Shown here: positions 53,792 to 64,000 of the stretch, in pieces
Layout of the letters: each line of letters opens with the position of its first letter
Position numbering within the stretch: position 1 is the first letter of the stretch
Origin: Thermococcus radiotolerans
GTDB taxonomy: Archaea > Methanobacteriota_B > Thermococci > Thermococcales > Thermococcaceae
Assembly: GCF_002214565.1 (NCBI RefSeq)
Contig: NZ_CP015106.1
Coordinates: forward strand, 1,674,001 to 1,738,000
DNA: 64,000 nt
Direction of reading: 5' to 3'
Position numbers and translations under genes: made by a program
Notes under the pieces: generated by a model
The model's database searches: none
What the model saw: only the letters and a program-made list of their open reading frames with translations
Told to the model about the DNA's origin: nothing

Positions 53792-53850
53792 TGTGCCCTC
53801 CCCGACCGACCCCAGGTCACTTCTCCCCGGGGCGTGAGGGGGAGGGCCCG
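53792..53850 (-). ncRNA. Candidate box H/ACA guide RNA
   Basis: Read on the minus strand, GCCCTCCCC (53847-53839) pairs over 9 bases with GGGGAGGGC (53803-53795), and ACA follows directly at 53794-53792. Inside, CTCAC and CGGTC form an internal loop. An 8-base upper stem (GCCCCGGG with CCTGGGGT, two G-U pairs) is capped by GAGAAGTGA, which carries the GA and UGA elements of an L7Ae kink-loop. The distance from the upper stem to ACA is 14 bases, as the family requires. The guides predict the target GACCG-UN-GUGAG. This equals the archaeal 23S segment GACCGUCGUGAG as I recall it, with the modified U at about E. coli position 2593. A TATA element is at 53873-53878. Confidence 0.85.
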
Positions 53851-53870
53851 GCTGAATTTAAGGTGAGGGT

Positions 53871-53880
53871 GATTTAAACC
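53871..53880 (-). promoter_or_regulatory. TATA-type promoter of the H/ACA RNA
   Basis: GGTTTAAATC on the minus strand overlaps the stop codon of the preceding gene. Its centre is about 26 bases before 53850, the predicted 5' end of the RNA. Confidence 0.5.
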
Positions 53881-54239
53881 TGGCGCTCCTCCTCGGGCTC
53901 GCCTTTACGCCTGCTCTCGTTCTTTATGACCTGAATCACGTAGTCTATGAACTTCCTGACCTCCTCGAGGTCCTCCTCCGGAATATCCTGGATTTTCTTG
54001 TTCTTCGTCTTGTACGTCAGCAGCTTGAGGAGGGCCAGCCTTCCCAGCGCGGTCTTTGTTCCTATCTCTCCCTCCTTCCAGTCGTGCCAGATGGCGTTGG
54101 CTATGCCGTAGAACTCCGGGATGCTGTCGAGCCCGGGGTCACCGACGTCTATGACCTCCTTTCCGAGGTACTTGTAGCGCTTCTCCTTGTCCTCCTTCGA
54201 AAACTCCTTAGTCCTCTCCTTGATGTACGCGTGCACCAT
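53874..54239 (-). CDS. Conserved hypothetical protein, 121 residues
   Basis: A soluble, charged, largely helical protein with no motif I recognise; a segment EFYGIANAIWHDWKEGEIGTK is followed by a Lys-rich helix and an acidic tail. I use the ATG at 54239, 4 bases after GGTGAT; in-frame starts at 54245 and 54248 overlap that site. The H/ACA RNA follows immediately downstream on the same strand, and its promoter overlaps this stop codon. Confidence 0.78.
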   Translation of the reverse strand: MVHAYIKERTKEFSKEDKEKRYKYLGKEVIDVGDPGLDSIPEFYGIANAIWHDWKEGEIGTKTALGRLALLKLLTYKTKNKKIQDIPEEDLEEVRKFIDYVIQVIKNESRRKGEPEEERQV

Positions 54240-54363
54240 GGCCATCACCTCCGGGAGATAATTTTCCCCAAGAATTTATTAACTTTTTGTTTCTAAATCT
54301 TTCCCAAAGGCTTATATTCACGCTTAAATTGAAATATTATAAAGGGCCGTGGCGGGAACTGGC

Positions 54364-54981
54364 ATGGGCATTGAGAATCTGATAGCCAAACTGCTTGCCT
54401 CCGGTGCTGACCTGAGCACGAGGAGTGCCGTCAGGGCGGTTCTGTCTCTCATGGGCGAGGATGAGGAGCTGGCCGACCAGATATACATCGAACTCAAAAA
54501 CAGGGCCTACGCCGAGGATTTTGCAAAAGTTCCCCCTGAGAAGAGGGCTGTCTTCATTCCCCAGTGCCTCAGAAACTTCCGGGAGTGCCAAGCCGAGCTT
54601 GGGGAGTACGGCTTTGAGTGCGTGAAGTGCGGGTGCTGTCCGGTTGGTTCAATAATCGAGCTCGGTGAGAGGCTTGGTTACAAGCAGTTCTACATAGCCC
54701 CCGGAGGGAGCCTCGTCAAGAAGATTCTCAAGTCAAAGGTTCCGAAGGGAGAGATCAAGGCGGCGGTTGGAATCGCCTGCTGGCCGGAGCTTGCTGAGGC
54801 TGCCGAGAAGCTCTCCCATCTCAGAATCCCCCTCCAGGCAGTGCCTCTCCTTCGTGCCGGTTGCATCAGCACTCTCGTGGACGTCAAGCGCGTGGAGCAG
54901 ACCCTCAGTCTTGGCATAGGGTCTGGGGTGCGGGGGAGTAAGGTGCCCTCCATCGAGTCCAACCCTACCCCTGGTTTCTAA
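54364..54981 (+). CDS. DUF116 family protein
   Basis: A 205-residue protein with the Cys-rich DUF116 core: IPQCLRNFRECQ and then FECVKCGCCPVGSIIELGER, followed by YIAPGGSLVKKIL and further cysteines in GIACWPE and RAGCISTLVD. The pattern suggests a metal or iron-sulfur site; function is unknown. The frame opens with GTG at 54349. I prefer ATG at 54364, about 30 bases after TATA-like ATTATAAAG (54334-54342), which gives a leaderless message. The last 17 bases overlap the convergent EamA gene. Confidence 0.83.
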   Translation: MGIENLIAKLLASGADLSTRSAVRAVLSLMGEDEELADQIYIELKNRAYAEDFAKVPPEKRAVFIPQCLRNFRECQAELGEYGFECVKCGCCPVGSIIELGERLGYKQFYIAPGGSLVKKILKSKVPKGEIKAAVGIACWPELAEAAEKLSHLRIPLQAVPLLRAGCISTLVDVKRVEQTLSLGIGSGVRGSKVPSIESNPTPGF

Positions 54982-55795
54982 TCTCGTTCCAGATTCCCGC
55001 CATTATCAGCGCCGCACCCAGGTAGCCTTTGGCGCTTAGGATTTCCCCTATCGTTATGAACGCCGCTATGTGGCCGAATATTGGTTCCGCGGAGTAAATC
55101 AGCGCCGCCTTGTGCGCCCTCGTGTTCCTCTGGTGCTTCACCTGGAGTGTGAACGCTATCACCGTGGCGAAGATGGAGGTGTAGAGCACCCCTGCCCACG
55201 GCAGCGGGTCCGTGGGGAAGGTGAACGGCTCGGCTACGAGGGCGAAAACCAGCGAAAAGACGAAGTTCCATGTTATCTGCCAGAAGGCTAAGCTTAGGTA
55301 GTCCCTTTCCCCGAACTTCTGGACTAGGACTATCTGGAAGGCGAAGCTGAGGGCGCAGAGGACGGTGAGCATGTCACCGTAGTTGAAGTTCAGGCTCGCC
55401 CCCGAGATGAGGTAGAGGCCGGTTAGCGCTATTGCGAGTGAGGCGGCGTCCCTGAGCTTGAGCCTGTCCCTAAGCAGGAAGTAGGCTATGAAGGGCGTGA
55501 AGACGACGTAGAGGGACGTTATGAAGGCCGAGTTCGAGGCTGTGGTGTATTTGAGCCCGACTATCTGGAAGCCGTGACCGAAGAAGAGGGTAAGCCCGAG
55601 GATGAAGCCCTCCTTGAACGTTTCTCTCCTGAGGACCTTCGAGCGGAAGAGTATGAGCATCAGGAGGGACGCTATTCCGAAGCGATACGCTAGGAAGAGA
55701 ATCGGGGGGAGGTAGTCGAGACTAACCTTCATAGCGGGGAACGTGAAGCCCCATATCGCAGTGATGCCGAGAAGCACTAGTTCGGAGCGGTTCAT
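54965..55795 (-). CDS. DMT superfamily (EamA) permease
   Basis: A 276-residue, ten-segment EamA permease starting LVLLGITAIWGFTFPAMKVS. The second repeat contains SAEPIFGHIAAFITIGE. The substrate is unknown. A TTTAAATCC element at about 55816-55824 lies roughly 25 bases before the ATG, so the message is probably leaderless. It overlaps the DUF116 gene end to end by 17 bases. Confidence 0.9.
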   Translation of the reverse strand: MNRSELVLLGITAIWGFTFPAMKVSLDYLPPILFLAYRFGIASLLMLILFRSKVLRRETFKEGFILGLTLFFGHGFQIVGLKYTTASNSAFITSLYVVFTPFIAYFLLRDRLKLRDAASLAIALTGLYLISGASLNFNYGDMLTVLCALSFAFQIVLVQKFGERDYLSLAFWQITWNFVFSLVFALVAEPFTFPTDPLPWAGVLYTSIFATVIAFTLQVKHQRNTRAHKAALIYSAEPIFGHIAAFITIGEILSAKGYLGAALIMAGIWNEIRNQG

Positions 55796-55825
55796 CGCAT
55801 GGATTAAGGGAGAGGATTTAAAAGA

Positions 55826-56134
55826 TTATTCACCTGGCCCGTTGACGCAGGACATGTTCATCGCCAGAAGGCTTTCCACGTACCCTGACTCGAGGTTTTC
55901 CTTTATTTTGTCGGCCAGTGCTTTGAACTCCTCGAGGGTGAGAGGTCTTTTGGTCTTCAGCCACTTGATCTTCCCGTCGTTCTTGTCAAGGATCACTATC
56001 TCCCCTTCCGTGATGAGGGGCACGTAGTTCATCTTTATCCCGTACAGCTCCTCGGCGAAAGCTAGCTTTGCCCTCATGAGCTCGAGGTAGTTGGCCAAGT
56101 CTTCGCCCAGAATCTTCCTGAATTCGCGCTCCAT
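55826..56134 (-). CDS. Conserved hypothetical protein, 102 residues
   Basis: A small soluble protein starting MEREFRKILGEDLANYLELM, with alternating charged helices and a strand-like part VPLITEGEIVILDKNDGKIK. No known motif was found. It starts after GGTGGGAAG and is followed by the TATA element of the EamA gene, so the two are separate transcripts. Confidence 0.72.
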   Translation of the reverse strand: MEREFRKILGEDLANYLELMRAKLAFAEELYGIKMNYVPLITEGEIVILDKNDGKIKWLKTKRPLTLEEFKALADKIKENLESGYVESLLAMNMSCVNGPGE

Positions 56135-56239
56135 CTTCCCACCGTTGGAATCTTAATGCACAGGTTTATTAATCTATCGGACATATCTGGGTAAAAATGC
56201 CCTCCAATTTCTCCGAAACCCAAATAAGTGTCCGCGATG

Positions 56240-56256
56240 TATCACTCTCGGTGAGA
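56240..56256 (+). promoter_or_regulatory. Candidate TrmBL1/Tgr operator upstream of the GH57 gene
   Basis: TATCAC-TCTCG-GTGAGA matches the consensus TATCAC-N5-GTGATA at 11 of 12 positions and ends 2 bases before the ATG at 56259. A TATA-like CAAATAAG lies at about 56221-56228, so the site is downstream of it, the repressing arrangement. The right half also serves as ribosome binding site. Confidence 0.6.
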
Positions 56257-56258
56257 CA

Positions 56259-57986
56259 ATGCGGATGAAGTACGCGCACCACTTCCACGCCTACCAGCCC
56301 GGTGATATCGTCTACGTTAAGGACGGCGACGGCTCAAAGCCGATAGAGTACGAGGAGAGGAAGAGCCCCGTCGCGATAAAGATCCGTGGAGAGGAGGTCA
56401 GGGGCGAGAACTGGACGAGGGCGATGCTCTATTCCTACGAGCACATAGCCGACACCCTCTCGCGCATGAAGGGGGTGAGCATGGACATAGAACCTTTCAC
56501 GTTTCTGATGCTCCTCCGTTACCATAAGGGTGCATTTGAAGAGACCGTCGAGCTTCTCAGGAGGTTTGACGCCGTCCCCACAACGCCGTTCCACCCGATA
56601 GTTCCCCACCTCGACGAGTTCGAGCAGAGGATTCTGGCGAGGGTTTCCTTCGACTTCTACTCCCCGCTGATTGGGGACAAGCCCGTAATCGGCTACTGGC
56701 TTCCTGAGGCTGTGATAACGAGAAGAACCGCTCAAATAATTGAATCCTTAACGGACAAAAAGCTGGTATTTCTCCTCGATGAGAGACAGCTCCTTTACGA
56801 CTTTCCCCAGGCGAAGCACTCCTGCAACCGCTATTCAAATTCCTTCGTCTTCGGAAGGGAGTGGGGCATAAGCGACGCCTTTGCCTTCAACACCCTCGAC
56901 GTTCAGGGTTTGGTCTCGGCGACCCTATCCTACCGCGATGACCACAAGGAGAACCTCGGCGTTCCCTATCTAATCTTCACCGCCAGCGACCTTGAGAGCC
57001 TCCTCGGAAATCCGGCACAGCTCGACCGCTTCACCGCCTGGATGGAGGGGCTTGAGAGTAACGGCGTGGAGAGGATTTCCGCCATGGAGTTTGTGAGGAG
57101 GAAGCTCTCGGGCGAGTTCAAGCGCCTCGACGGCGAGTGCTCCTTCGAGATGGGGGTTAAGGACTACTCCTCCTGGAGCGACTACTTCGATTTAAGCCTC
57201 GACGGAAAGACGAGCGATTCCCGGTGGCTCGGCTACCGCAGGGCCGACGGGAAGGTTTTTGAGAGGAGAGTGAACGGCAGGAAAATCTCCCAGCTCTGGA
57301 AGGTGGCCTTCACCAGGCTCTTCGAGGAGCTCAACAGAACCATCCGCCTCGGCGTCCTGAAGGGCCTCGTGGAGCTTGGGGCCAATGCTAAGGAGTTCCT
57401 CGTCCGCTACGCGAGGGTTTTCTTCAGGGACTACTACGACTACTTCGGCATGGAAACGTCTCCCGATTACGTGCTTGAGCCTGCCAACGGCGAGGGGAAG
57501 GCCTTCAAGCTCGGCAGGATTTACTATCTTGCCCTCCTCGCCAACCACTCCTGCCCGCGCTTCTGGGAGAACTTAGATACACGCGTCGCCTTCGGCAACG
57601 TCTCGGTCATGGCGAAGGCCCTCATTGAGCTGATGGAGTACTTCGACGGCAGTGAACTTCAGAGCCTCTTCATCGAGGCCTATCTAAGGCTCCTCAACTT
57701 TGAGAACCTCTACCACCTCTGGAACCTCGGAGCAATGCCCTCCCTGCAGGGCTGGGAGACGGGCGAGAAAGCGTGGCTCGATGCGTTAAAGCCCGAGGTT
57801 CCCAACAGCGGCTACAACGTCGTGGCGAGGGCGGCCCTCTACGTTGGAGAGCGCGACCTGCGGGGTGAGCTGAGGAACCTGATAGGGCACTACAACCTCG
57901 ACTGGGCCGTTGCGGATACCGGCCACATCCCGGGCGAGGTTCACGGTGACTGGGAGAATCGCAGGTGGTGTGAACACAGGGGATGA
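56259..57986 (+). CDS. Glycoside hydrolase family 57 protein
   Basis: A 575-residue cytoplasmic GH57 enzyme. The opening motif is HHFHAYQPGDIV, and the region with the presumed nucleophile is GYWLPEAVITRR. A long alpha-helical second half (VKDYSSWSDYFDLSL, RVFFRDYYDYFGME) resembles the C-terminal part of GH57 alpha-glucan enzymes. Unlike the amylopullulanase it has no signal peptide. The activity could be an amylase, glucanotransferase or alpha-galactosidase; I cannot decide. It stands alone behind a predicted sugar-regulated promoter. Confidence 0.9.
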   Translation: MRMKYAHHFHAYQPGDIVYVKDGDGSKPIEYEERKSPVAIKIRGEEVRGENWTRAMLYSYEHIADTLSRMKGVSMDIEPFTFLMLLRYHKGAFEETVELLRRFDAVPTTPFHPIVPHLDEFEQRILARVSFDFYSPLIGDKPVIGYWLPEAVITRRTAQIIESLTDKKLVFLLDERQLLYDFPQAKHSCNRYSNSFVFGREWGISDAFAFNTLDVQGLVSATLSYRDDHKENLGVPYLIFTASDLESLLGNPAQLDRFTAWMEGLESNGVERISAMEFVRRKLSGEFKRLDGECSFEMGVKDYSSWSDYFDLSLDGKTSDSRWLGYRRADGKVFERRVNGRKISQLWKVAFTRLFEELNRTIRLGVLKGLVELGANAKEFLVRYARVFFRDYYDYFGMETSPDYVLEPANGEGKAFKLGRIYYLALLANHSCPRFWENLDTRVAFGNVSVMAKALIELMEYFDGSELQSLFIEAYLRLLNFENLYHLWNLGAMPSLQGWETGEKAWLDALKPEVPNSGYNVVARAALYVGERDLRGELRNLIGHYNLDWAVADTGHIPGEVHGDWENRRWCEHRG

Positions 57987-58083
57987 TGTACTGTCCTTCC
58001 CGGGACGTTTGGTTATTTAATTTTGTTAGCCTAATCTTTAAAACTGGGCCAACCCCATACAGAAACGACCCAGAGATGGAGGG

Positions 58084-58308
58084 ATGGGATTGGAGGAGAA
58101 GAAACGTCGTGAGGAGGAGTTGTCCATCCTTGGTCCCGTGTTGATGAAGCTCGGTGGGAAGGAGTACCTGAGGCTCAAGCGCATACTCGAGGACGCGGAG
58201 AAGAAAGGGGTGGGTAAGAAAACCCTCCTGCTAGCCCTTCAGATTCCACTTCTCTCTGCTCAGGAAGAGGTAGGCCTCGTCCTCCAGCTCCTTCGGGACG
58301 TAGTCTAG
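58084..58308 (+). CDS. Small hypothetical protein, 3' end antisense to cca
   Basis: A 74-residue ORF starting MGLEEKKRREEELSILGPVL, mostly charged helix. A TATA-like CTTTAAAA near 58037-58044 and GATGGAGGG just before the ATG support expression. The last 78 bases lie antisense to the end of the CCA-adding enzyme gene, an unusually long convergent overlap. The final 20 residues may therefore be run-on after loss of an original stop. Confidence 0.45.
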   Translation: MGLEEKKRREEELSILGPVLMKLGGKEYLRLKRILEDAEKKGVGKKTLLLALQIPLLSAQEEVGLVLQLLRDVV

Positions 58309-59598
58309 CATTATCTTGGCGTTCCTGATGTTTTCCCTAACGCTTTTCCCCATGGCAACCTGGTTCTTCTCCAGGAGTTCGAGGATAACCTCTGCTATGT
58401 CTTCCTTCACGGTCTTTTCCGCGAAGAGCCTCTTCCCGATGATCCACACCCTTTCGTTCTTCCTGTAGAAGTCCTGGCCCCTCTCGGTGAAGAACTCGGG
58501 TCCGGGCTTTATCCTCACCTTTTCCCTTTCCCTCCTGTCCACCTCGAGCATTATGAAGGCTTTGCTGCCCTCGTGCCCAACGTTCCAGCCGAGGACTTTG
58601 AAACCCTCCCTTGAGAGGGCCTTCTCAAAGCCCCGGGCGCTCCTCTCCAGCTGGGGGAGCAGAATGTCCTCCACAAGGTCAGGGGCCCCAAAGACCAGCG
58701 TCACGAGGTGGGTTCCCTTCCGCCTGAGTTCCGCGAGATAGCTTCCACTTTTCTTAGCTCTCCCAAAGAAGAACCCCTCGGATGGCTTCTCCAGGAACTG
58801 ATGTGCCTTGAAGTAGAAAACCCCATAGCGCTCCCAGCTCAGGTTTGCCGCGACATTTCTCCTAGGGTCAACGGGGTCGATGACTATCAGAGGCCTATCC
58901 GCCTCGGCCTCGCGCCTAACGGTTCTCATGGCTACCTCGTGTTCATGCTTGAGCCAGTTTCCGGGGTCTATTATCTTCCGTCTCAGCATGAAATCGGCGT
59001 TTTTGAGGACTTCGAGGAATGAGCCGTACCTGATGACGAGGATCTCGGCAAGGTAGCCGGAGAAGCCGCGGATGTATATCTCGCTCCCGTAGGCGTTTAT
59101 ACCCTTCAAAAAGCGCTTGAGCAGTCTGACCTCGTTGTTCCTGCCCTCGAGGTTCTTAATGACCCAGCGGTTGTGGAGTATCGAGCGGTCCACGGCCGTC
59201 TTCACGTCCCTCCAGCTCTCCACGTCGTAGCATGGGACTATGTCGACCTTTACGCCCTTATATCTCGCCCTCACGTAGGGATGCTCGGCGTAGGCGATTT
59301 CGTAGGAGCCGAGCCTCTCGGCGATGGCCCTGCCGAGTTCCAGACCCTTCTCCCTGAGCTCTTCCAGTGGGGTATCGAGGGGAAAAGCTAGGAAGAGGTC
59401 AACGTCGTGGTCTCCGGCTAAATACGTATCCTTCGCGAGCGAGCCGACGAAGTATGGCTTAACGTCGAGGCCCAGGCTTTCGGTGGTCTCCTCAGCTATA
59501 CCCCTCAGTTCTCCCATCAGGCCTTCCACGAAGGCCCTCTCCTCGTCCGTCGGGCGTATTCTCTGGAGAACTTTTTGAAGCACGGCCTCGACGTCCAT
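58231..59598 (-). CDS. cca: CCA-adding enzyme (tRNA nucleotidyltransferase, archaeal class I)
   Basis: A 455-residue enzyme that adds or repairs the 3' CCA of tRNA. The nucleotidyltransferase signature is VGSLAKDTYLAGDHDVDLFL, with both metal-binding Asp residues, and the third is in VKVDIVPCY. The archaeal palm, neck and tail follow (RGFSGYLAEILVIRYGSF). The ATG at 59598 has GAGGTGTGAAA before it; a GTG at 59604 is an alternative. It lies 9 bases after thpR and is probably transcribed with it, a sensible pair for tRNA end metabolism. Confidence 0.96.
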   Translation of the reverse strand: MDVEAVLQKVLQRIRPTDEERAFVEGLMGELRGIAEETTESLGLDVKPYFVGSLAKDTYLAGDHDVDLFLAFPLDTPLEELREKGLELGRAIAERLGSYEIAYAEHPYVRARYKGVKVDIVPCYDVESWRDVKTAVDRSILHNRWVIKNLEGRNNEVRLLKRFLKGINAYGSEIYIRGFSGYLAEILVIRYGSFLEVLKNADFMLRRKIIDPGNWLKHEHEVAMRTVRREAEADRPLIVIDPVDPRRNVAANLSWERYGVFYFKAHQFLEKPSEGFFFGRAKKSGSYLAELRRKGTHLVTLVFGAPDLVEDILLPQLERSARGFEKALSREGFKVLGWNVGHEGSKAFIMLEVDRREREKVRIKPGPEFFTERGQDFYRKNERVWIIGKRLFAEKTVKEDIAEVILELLEKNQVAMGKSVRENIRNAKIMLDYVPKELEDEAYLFLSREKWNLKG

Positions 59599-59607
59599 TT
59601 TCACACC

Positions 59608-60162
59608 TCACTCGGCCAGCTCGAACCTCGCAACGGTTTCGTAGATCGGCCCCTTCGGCGTCAGCGTGCTCTTCTTCAGCTCTATGGCCTCAACATCGAA
59701 CTCTCCGAAGTCCTCGTTGGCAAGGTCTTTGAGCGCCATCGCCAGCTCCAGTTTGTCCCTCACGAACTTGACGCGGCCGATGGTTATGTGGGCCACGAAG
59801 TCCTTCTCCTTCTTGAAGCCCAGCCTTCTCATCTCCCGCTCAACGTCGGCCGCTATCGCCTTTATCCCCTCGTCGTTCTCTATTCCAGCCCAGATTACGC
59901 GGACGTAGTTCGGGTTCGGAAAGACTCCTATCCCCTTAACCCTGGCGCGGTGCTTCTTGTGCTTCTTCGCTATCTCCTCCAGGGCCCTCTTGACTTCCTC
60001 TGCGGTGACTTCGTCGATCTCTCCGAGGAACTTGAGCGTGACGTGGAAGTTCTCGCGCTCGACAAACTTTATTTTGGCCGATTTGCTCCCTATCCTCTCC
60101 TGGGCCTTCAGAAGGTTGTCGCGGACTTCGTCGTTAACCTCAATGGCTATGAACGCCCTCAT
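59608..60162 (-). CDS. thpR: RNA 2',3'-cyclic phosphodiesterase (2'-5' RNA ligase family)
   Basis: A 184-residue 2H phosphoesterase. The two catalytic HxTx motifs are HVTLKFLG near residue 43 and HITIGRVK near residue 128. The family opens 2',3'-cyclic phosphates and was first found as 2'-5' RNA ligase on tRNA halves. It starts after GGTGGTGAT-like sequence and is followed closely by cca, so RNA end repair is the likely shared theme. Confidence 0.95.
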   Translation of the reverse strand: MRAFIAIEVNDEVRDNLLKAQERIGSKSAKIKFVERENFHVTLKFLGEIDEVTAEEVKRALEEIAKKHKKHRARVKGIGVFPNPNYVRVIWAGIENDEGIKAIAADVEREMRRLGFKKEKDFVAHITIGRVKFVRDKLELAMALKDLANEDFGEFDVEAIELKKSTLTPKGPIYETVARFELAE

Positions 60163-60201
60163 ATCACCACCGAGAAAAGTTGGGGGAGGAGGTTAAAGAG
60201 G

Positions 60202-60666
60202 TTACTCCCTGACAACGACCGGGAACTCCTCCCAGGGGAAGACTATCCACTTGTCGGTGCGGAAAACGTAGAAGTCGGGAACCACCTTCGTCCAGGGCTT
60301 CATGCTGAGGCAGGCGATTCTGACGTCTTCCGCGCCGGCCTTCTTGACCTCCTCGATGACGACTTCGAGGGTCTTCCCCGTGTCGCTGACGTCGTCGACT
60401 ATGACGACCTTCTTGCCCTCCAGCGAGCCGTGGAGGGGTATCGTTATGACCGGCTTCTCCATCCTCTCGTCGATGTCCTTGTAGAACTTGACGTCGATGA
60501 CCTTGACCTCTAGGTCACCGAGGATGTGGCTGAGTCTCACTGCCGGAATCAGGCCACCCCTCGCGACTCCGACTATGACATCGGGCACAAAGTTCTTTCT
60601 AAGTTCGTCCGCGAGCGAGAATATTGCCCTGTCCACCTGCCACCAGGTGAGGTAAACTTTGTCCAT
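60202..60666 (-). CDS. Purine-type phosphoribosyltransferase
   Basis: A 154-residue phosphoribosyltransferase. The PRPP motif is VVIVDDVSDTGKTL, and VGVARGGLIPAVRLSHIL forms the PPi loop. WKIVF-like aromatic residues near the end (TDKWIVFPWEEFP) match xanthine-guanine or hypoxanthine transferases of archaea. The probable role is salvage of guanine, xanthine or hypoxanthine. The ATG at 60666 follows GGAGGTGTTGAG; an in-frame ATG at 60705 is less likely. thpR lies 39 bases downstream on the same strand. Confidence 0.9.
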   Translation of the reverse strand: MDKVYLTWWQVDRAIFSLADELRKNFVPDVIVGVARGGLIPAVRLSHILGDLEVKVIDVKFYKDIDERMEKPVITIPLHGSLEGKKVVIVDDVSDTGKTLEVVIEEVKKAGAEDVRIACLSMKPWTKVVPDFYVFRTDKWIVFPWEEFPVVVRE

Positions 60667-60813
60667 CTCAACACCTCCGAATAGCGTGAGCTCTGAAGGC
60701 CACAACTTAAGGCTTTCGGCTGATGGGTAGAAGTTAAAGTCCTTCGCTTAAAAAGCCTCCGTTGGCAGAAAAATGTTAAAAGCATTGAATGAAAATATGA
60801 ACTTGGGAGGCCT

Positions 60814-61182
60814 ATGAGGGAGGGCATAGGTAGCGTGGTTGCTGTGTATCCCCTTCTCCTGGTGATTTTTACAGCGTATGTGATATTTGTCCCAACTGCG
60901 GAGAGATGGCCGGACGTTGGAAACTTTATGCTATGGGCCGTTCTTGCTGTTGTAATTGTGTACGTCGTTAATTCATTAAGGGACGATAAGCTTCACGGGG
61001 AACTCGCGGCAAAGTTTCGTAACAGTGAAAGAACTATGATTACTGGGGCGATTCTTACCTTCTTGTGGGCAATCCTTCCTATCCCTGCCAGATACTCGTT
61101 GCCCGTTCTTTGGACGTTGATCGCCTTTTCATTCTACAGGACTTATAAAATACGCCTCGAAGAAATGGGGTATAAAGGCTGA
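60814..61182 (+). CDS. Small membrane protein of unknown function
   Basis: A 122-residue protein with about four hydrophobic segments (VVAVYPLLLVIFTAYVIFV, FMLWAVLAVVIVYVV, and a hydrophobic pair from about residue 77 to 106) and a charged C-terminus. The start follows GGGAGGCCT. The DNA is more AT-rich than the neighbouring genes, as is the 100 bases upstream. It is convergent with nrdJ, 8 bases apart. No family was recognised. Confidence 0.72.
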   Translation: MREGIGSVVAVYPLLLVIFTAYVIFVPTAERWPDVGNFMLWAVLAVVIVYVVNSLRDDKLHGELAAKFRNSERTMITGAILTFLWAILPIPARYSLPVLWTLIAFSFYRTYKIRLEEMGYKG

Positions 61183-61190
61183 GGATGACC

Positions 61191-64000
<2,810 letters not shown>

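Noticed and set aside
53640-53873. Possible SRP 7S RNA upstream of ileS
   Set aside because: The region is too short and lacks the conserved helix 8 GNAR/GGAA elements; the H/ACA interpretation explains the structured part.

Overview
This window looks like chromosome from a hyperthermophilic euryarchaeon of the Thermococcales, most likely a Thermococcus. The evidence is an archaeal two-subunit primase (PriS/PriL), an archaeal RNase P RNA and the archaeal RNase P protein Rnp2, a class II ribonucleotide reductase, a TrmBL1/Tgr sugar regulator beside a MalEFG-amylopullulanase-MalK operon, a CGP-CTERM surface anchor, BRE/TATA-type promoters, and a strong GGTGAT-like ribosome binding site usually about 4 bases before the start codon. 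Genes are densely packed, often with 4-base stop/start overlaps. I see no tRNA, 16S/23S rRNA, CRISPR array, insertion sequence or integrase.

Layout. 1-4017: an oligopeptide ABC transporter operon (two permeases, two ATPases; the first permease is cut by the window edge). 4048-9.9 kb: NAD synthetase, a DMT permease, glutamine synthetase and small or exported proteins. 10110-10433: RNase P RNA. 10.4-13.5 kb: DNA primase PriL-PriS plus a DMT permease. 13.8-18.5 kb: a KaiC-like ATPase, an exported OB-fold-like protein coupled to a TctA/DUF112 permease, and an rRNA methyltransferase. 18.6-26.7 kb: the accessory block of most interest. It holds lipoate ligase, an AcoX-like kinase, an E2 acyltransferase core, two free-standing lipoyl-domain proteins, two E1 alpha/beta pairs, DUF6506 and OsmC. 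26.7-35.4 kb: a methyltransferase, a serpin lipoprotein, an OPT transporter/PqqD-like/M20 peptidase trio, an MBL hydrolase, a phosphohexomutase and a UPF0146 protein. 35.5-48.8 kb: maltodextrin uptake and alpha-glucan metabolism with its regulator and glycogen synthase. 48.8-64 kb: RNase P protein Rnp2, a radical SAM protein, IleRS, a candidate H/ACA guide RNA, a DUF116 protein, a GH57 enzyme, CCA-adding enzyme, ThpR, a phosphoribosyltransferase and NrdJ.

How the genes work together. The mal region forms a pathway: extracellular amylopullulanase cuts starch or pullulan, MalEFGK imports maltodextrins, an intracellular pullulanase/cyclomaltodextrinase-type enzyme processes them, and GlgA stores glucose. 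TrmBL1/Tgr probably regulates this through TATCAC-N5-GTGATA-like sites. One site overlaps the malE TATA box. A second good match lies just upstream of a separate GH57 gene (56240-56256), which suggests a further regulon member.

The 18.6-26.7 kb block looks like a complete lipoyl-dependent 2-oxoacid (or acetoin-type) dehydrogenase system except for E3. The lipoyl domain is split from E2, the E1 pair is duplicated, and an OsmC-family peroxidase gene lies inside. Thermococcales normally oxidise 2-oxoacids with ferredoxin oxidoreductases, so this is the best candidate for an undescribed system. A second strong finding is the H/ACA RNA at 53792-53850, whose two guide arms match a 23S rRNA segment I recall near the peptidyl transferase centre.
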